64,000 bases of DNA from Ctena decussata. Its lineage: Eukaryota; Mollusca; Bivalvia; Lucinida; Lucinidae. The stretch spans positions 6,356,803 through 6,420,802 of the forward strand of contig OZ022515.1 in assembly GCA_963989385.1 (NCBI GenBank), in the 5' to 3' direction. The position numbers and the translations under genes are program-made. Shown piece by piece: positions 62,185 through 64,000 of the stretch (its first letter is position 1; each line of letters starts with the position of its first letter). The notes below the pieces were generated by a model, which saw nothing but the letters and a program-made list of their open reading frames with translations, did no database searches and was not told where the DNA came from.

Positions 62185-62285
62185 AAATCTTAAAGAGTTC
62201 CTTCGAGAGCAAAGAACACAATCGAAATAAGGAGCATAGGCCATACTTCGAAGTTTTGGCTATTCAAGCCTCATCTGTGACCCTG
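62185..62285 (-). repeat. Dispersed repeat R4
   Basis: 'gaacacaatcgaaataagga' and 'ggccatacttcgaagttttg' are inverted relative to 39870-39955. A second copy lies at 62575-62655. Confidence 0.6.
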
Positions 62286-62500
62286 ACAATATCTAGCACT
62301 GAAAGCCAGAGAAGAATAGACTGTAATTTCTTATTTTTATGGAGGCAGTCGTTTAAAAAACAGATAAATGAGGAAGGAAGTCCAAATGATTAAAAACCGA
62401 TGATCTAGAAATCAATCAAAAATTGCTGATTTCACAGAATATATCCTCTGATCTCAAAATACAAAAATAGAATATAATCTGCACTTTGGATGATGTACGT

Positions 62501-62525
62501 GGGGGGGGGGGGGGGGGGGGGGGGG
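62501..62525. repeat. Poly-G tract
   Basis: A run of 25 G residues. Confidence 0.95.
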
Positions 62526-62574
62526 CGTTTTACGGCAGTCACGCGGTTGAACACCAGCTGCAGTAAAGTCAAAT

Positions 62575-62655
62575 TAAGATCTTAAAGACTTCCTTTGACA
62601 GCAGAGAACACATTCCAAAGAAAAAGCATTGGTCATACTTCGAAGTTTCAGTGAA
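62575..62655 (-). repeat. Dispersed repeat R4, second copy
   Basis: 'gcagagaacacattccaaag' and 'ggtcatacttcgaagtttca' match 62205-62275. Confidence 0.6.
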
Positions 62656-62849
62656 ATTTAATAACAAATTGTCAAAAGCAAATAATTTACTAGCCTAAGA
62701 GTAGGTCATTAACAGACCATACTTGTTGGCTGCAATCTATGATTAAAATCTAGGCAGTATGAATAGAATAACAGAGGATTAAAACCTAACTACTACAGTA
62801 CAAATTTACTTTAACCAACTTAAACTGACAGATGCGCATTACTGTATTT

Positions 62850-63135
62850 AAAGTTCTCAATGTTTGAAAAAAAAAATAGGTGATGGGCAGGCCTGACTTC
62901 CTCTCCAGGCCACACTTACTGAGGCAGTACATGGACAACGACAGCCGCATACAGTAGATAGGGAATGCCTACGTATTTACGCGCGCTCGCAGGCATCCCC
63001 CAGCGAGCAACTTCAACCGTAAGGTCCATGAGAGTCGACAGGCAATGACCGCAAATAAAACAGTTCCTTGCGATTTTCAAATAAAAAAGAAACACTACAA
63101 GTACCTGCACTTTTTGTTGCTTTTGTTTTTTCCGT
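62850..63135 (-). repeat. Dispersed repeat R1, inverted copy
   Basis: 'ggtgatgggcaggcctgact' matches 61547-61566. The segment 62985-63050 is the complement of 4400-4470 ('gtctgtcgcctttctcgaga' region), diverged. The minus frame 62916-63110 is a by-product. Confidence 0.7.
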
Positions 63136-63617
63136 CTCCCCGAGAAGCCAGTATTTCACATGCCCATATACACTATACTTCTCCTTCGGAACTGGAAATA
63201 TGGAAATAAAAATGCATACATATTTTTAAGTAGAGTACGTGCAAACAGAAGGGCTTTCAGCAACTGTACCGTAGCTAGGTGTATACATACAGAGAGTAGT
63301 GTAGTTTTATGTATAGAGGCTATAGTTTTTATCAAGTTTGTTTGATTTATAGTCATTTCTGCATTTAGAAATGAAATCCGGAGTACCAATGGTCTATCTC
63401 CACCGTATGCCGTGCTCTATCTCTCCGTTTATAACGACATGTTAATGCAGGAAAATATTACAAATGACTTTTATAAACCAGAAATGAACTCATTATACGG
63501 AGCCGGCTCTTTATATCGATCCACTAACACGTGACAATTAGAAGTTAGCTAGTAATAACGTTTCAGTATTACCATCTATGTCAACATCTATATTAGGTTT
63601 TAATAATAGACATAGCA

Positions 63618-63618
<1 letters not shown>

Positions 63619-63651
<33 letters not shown>
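63619..63651. repeat. (CT)n microsatellite
   Basis: About 16 CT units. Confidence 0.97.
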
Positions 63652-63750
63652 GCTTTACATGTACATGTAGACCACCTTTGGGTACTATCGTCGCCCCTCT
63701 CTTCTGTCGAAAATAAATGCAGCTTGTCTAGAATAATAAATATATAAGTA

Positions 63751-63847
63751 GTAAAGGGTGTCACTATGGCCTCATCGTCCGGAGACTAAGTCCACAGCCT
63801 GGGGGAGTCTCCGGCCGGGATGAGGCCATAGATGACACCACTTTAGT
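63751..63847. mobile_element. 97-bp fold-back (small MITE-like palindrome)
   Basis: The left arm 'ggtgtcactatggcctcatc' plus 'ccggagact' pairs with the right arm 'agtctccgg' plus 'gatgaggccatagatgacac', with a few mismatches and a loop of about 18 nt. Short 'taaag/ctttag' ends extend it. It may be a small fold-back transposon. Confidence 0.65.
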
Positions 63848-64000
63848 AAGCTTGAAAAGGCTAGTTTGAAATAACTTAGTCTTTTTCATGGGGGAAAGTC
63901 TATGTTAAATGGCATAGGAGATGGCTTAAGAGGCTATACAGTAATATGCGTCTGCTATGAGTCTCTTGGCCCTGTATCTCAAGACCTCACTATACCAGAG

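Overview
This is a eukaryotic, AT-rich, intron-rich and very repeat-rich window. It is most likely nuclear DNA of a bivalve mollusc. That placement is inferred from the style of the tandem repeats (units reading like 'ctaggcaatgctacata', 'cgtccgtccgtcc' tails, hairpins of the 'atcccccgac' type), from the transposon mix (Penelope-like, Merlin, PHD-containing Mutator-like, mariner, tRNA-derived SINE), and from a Roc-COR-HEPN gene of a type expanded in molluscs. No species can be named from the sequence alone.

The only host gene I can build lies on the minus strand, from about 57.5 kb down to 22.7 kb. Seven exons (56945-57490, 43030-43391, 35814-35935, 31659-31819, 25641-25783, 24376-24939, 22659-23394) have AG/GT splice borders and matching phases at all six joins (1, 0, 2, 1, 0, 0). 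They give 2634 nt, about 878 codons. The order of parts is the Roc GTPase switch region (DFAGQ, then GTHGDK), a COR domain spread over four exons, a Cys-rich linker, and a DZIP3-type HEPN domain with an R-x5-H motif. The P-loop exon and the 3' end were not found in the window. Introns are 0.7 to 13.6 kb and hold most of the repeats.

Layout: 0.2-4.1 kb is a broken Penelope-like element (coiled-coil ORF, RT, GIY-YIG) interrupted by an 837-bp antisense RT element flanked by AATATG duplications. 4.4-4.9 kb is a tandem duplication of a dispersed repeat. 7.5-8.5 kb is a two-part satellite. 10.5-11.6 kb is a near-perfect palindrome with 469-bp arms between AT microsatellites, with a hammerhead-like motif in each arm. 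12.5-13.7 kb is a Mutator-like element with tandem-repeat termini around a PHD-finger exon. 14.5 kb is a SINE. 22.7-57.5 kb is the Roc-COR-HEPN gene. Its introns contain a TTAGTGCAAGACTAGTCTAA fold-back (26.9-27.7 kb), a ~150-bp satellite (28.5-29.5 kb), the longer copy of the two-part satellite (33.7-35.7 kb), a Merlin pseudogene (36.5-37.6 kb), a TTAA-flanked MITE inserted into a 180-bp satellite (40.1-40.8 kb), and an inverted pair of satellite arrays (about 45.4-54.0 kb) studded with GTTRCCATGGYAAC palindromes that match the RFX X-box. 54.0-56.4 kb is another satellite. 60.2-61.2 kb is a mariner relic, and 63.75 kb is a 97-bp fold-back.

The main points of interest are the Roc-COR-HEPN gene, the X-box-rich inverted arrays inside its largest intron, and the palindrome carrying ribozyme-like motifs. 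Long stretches hold nothing I can interpret, and this is stated where it applies.
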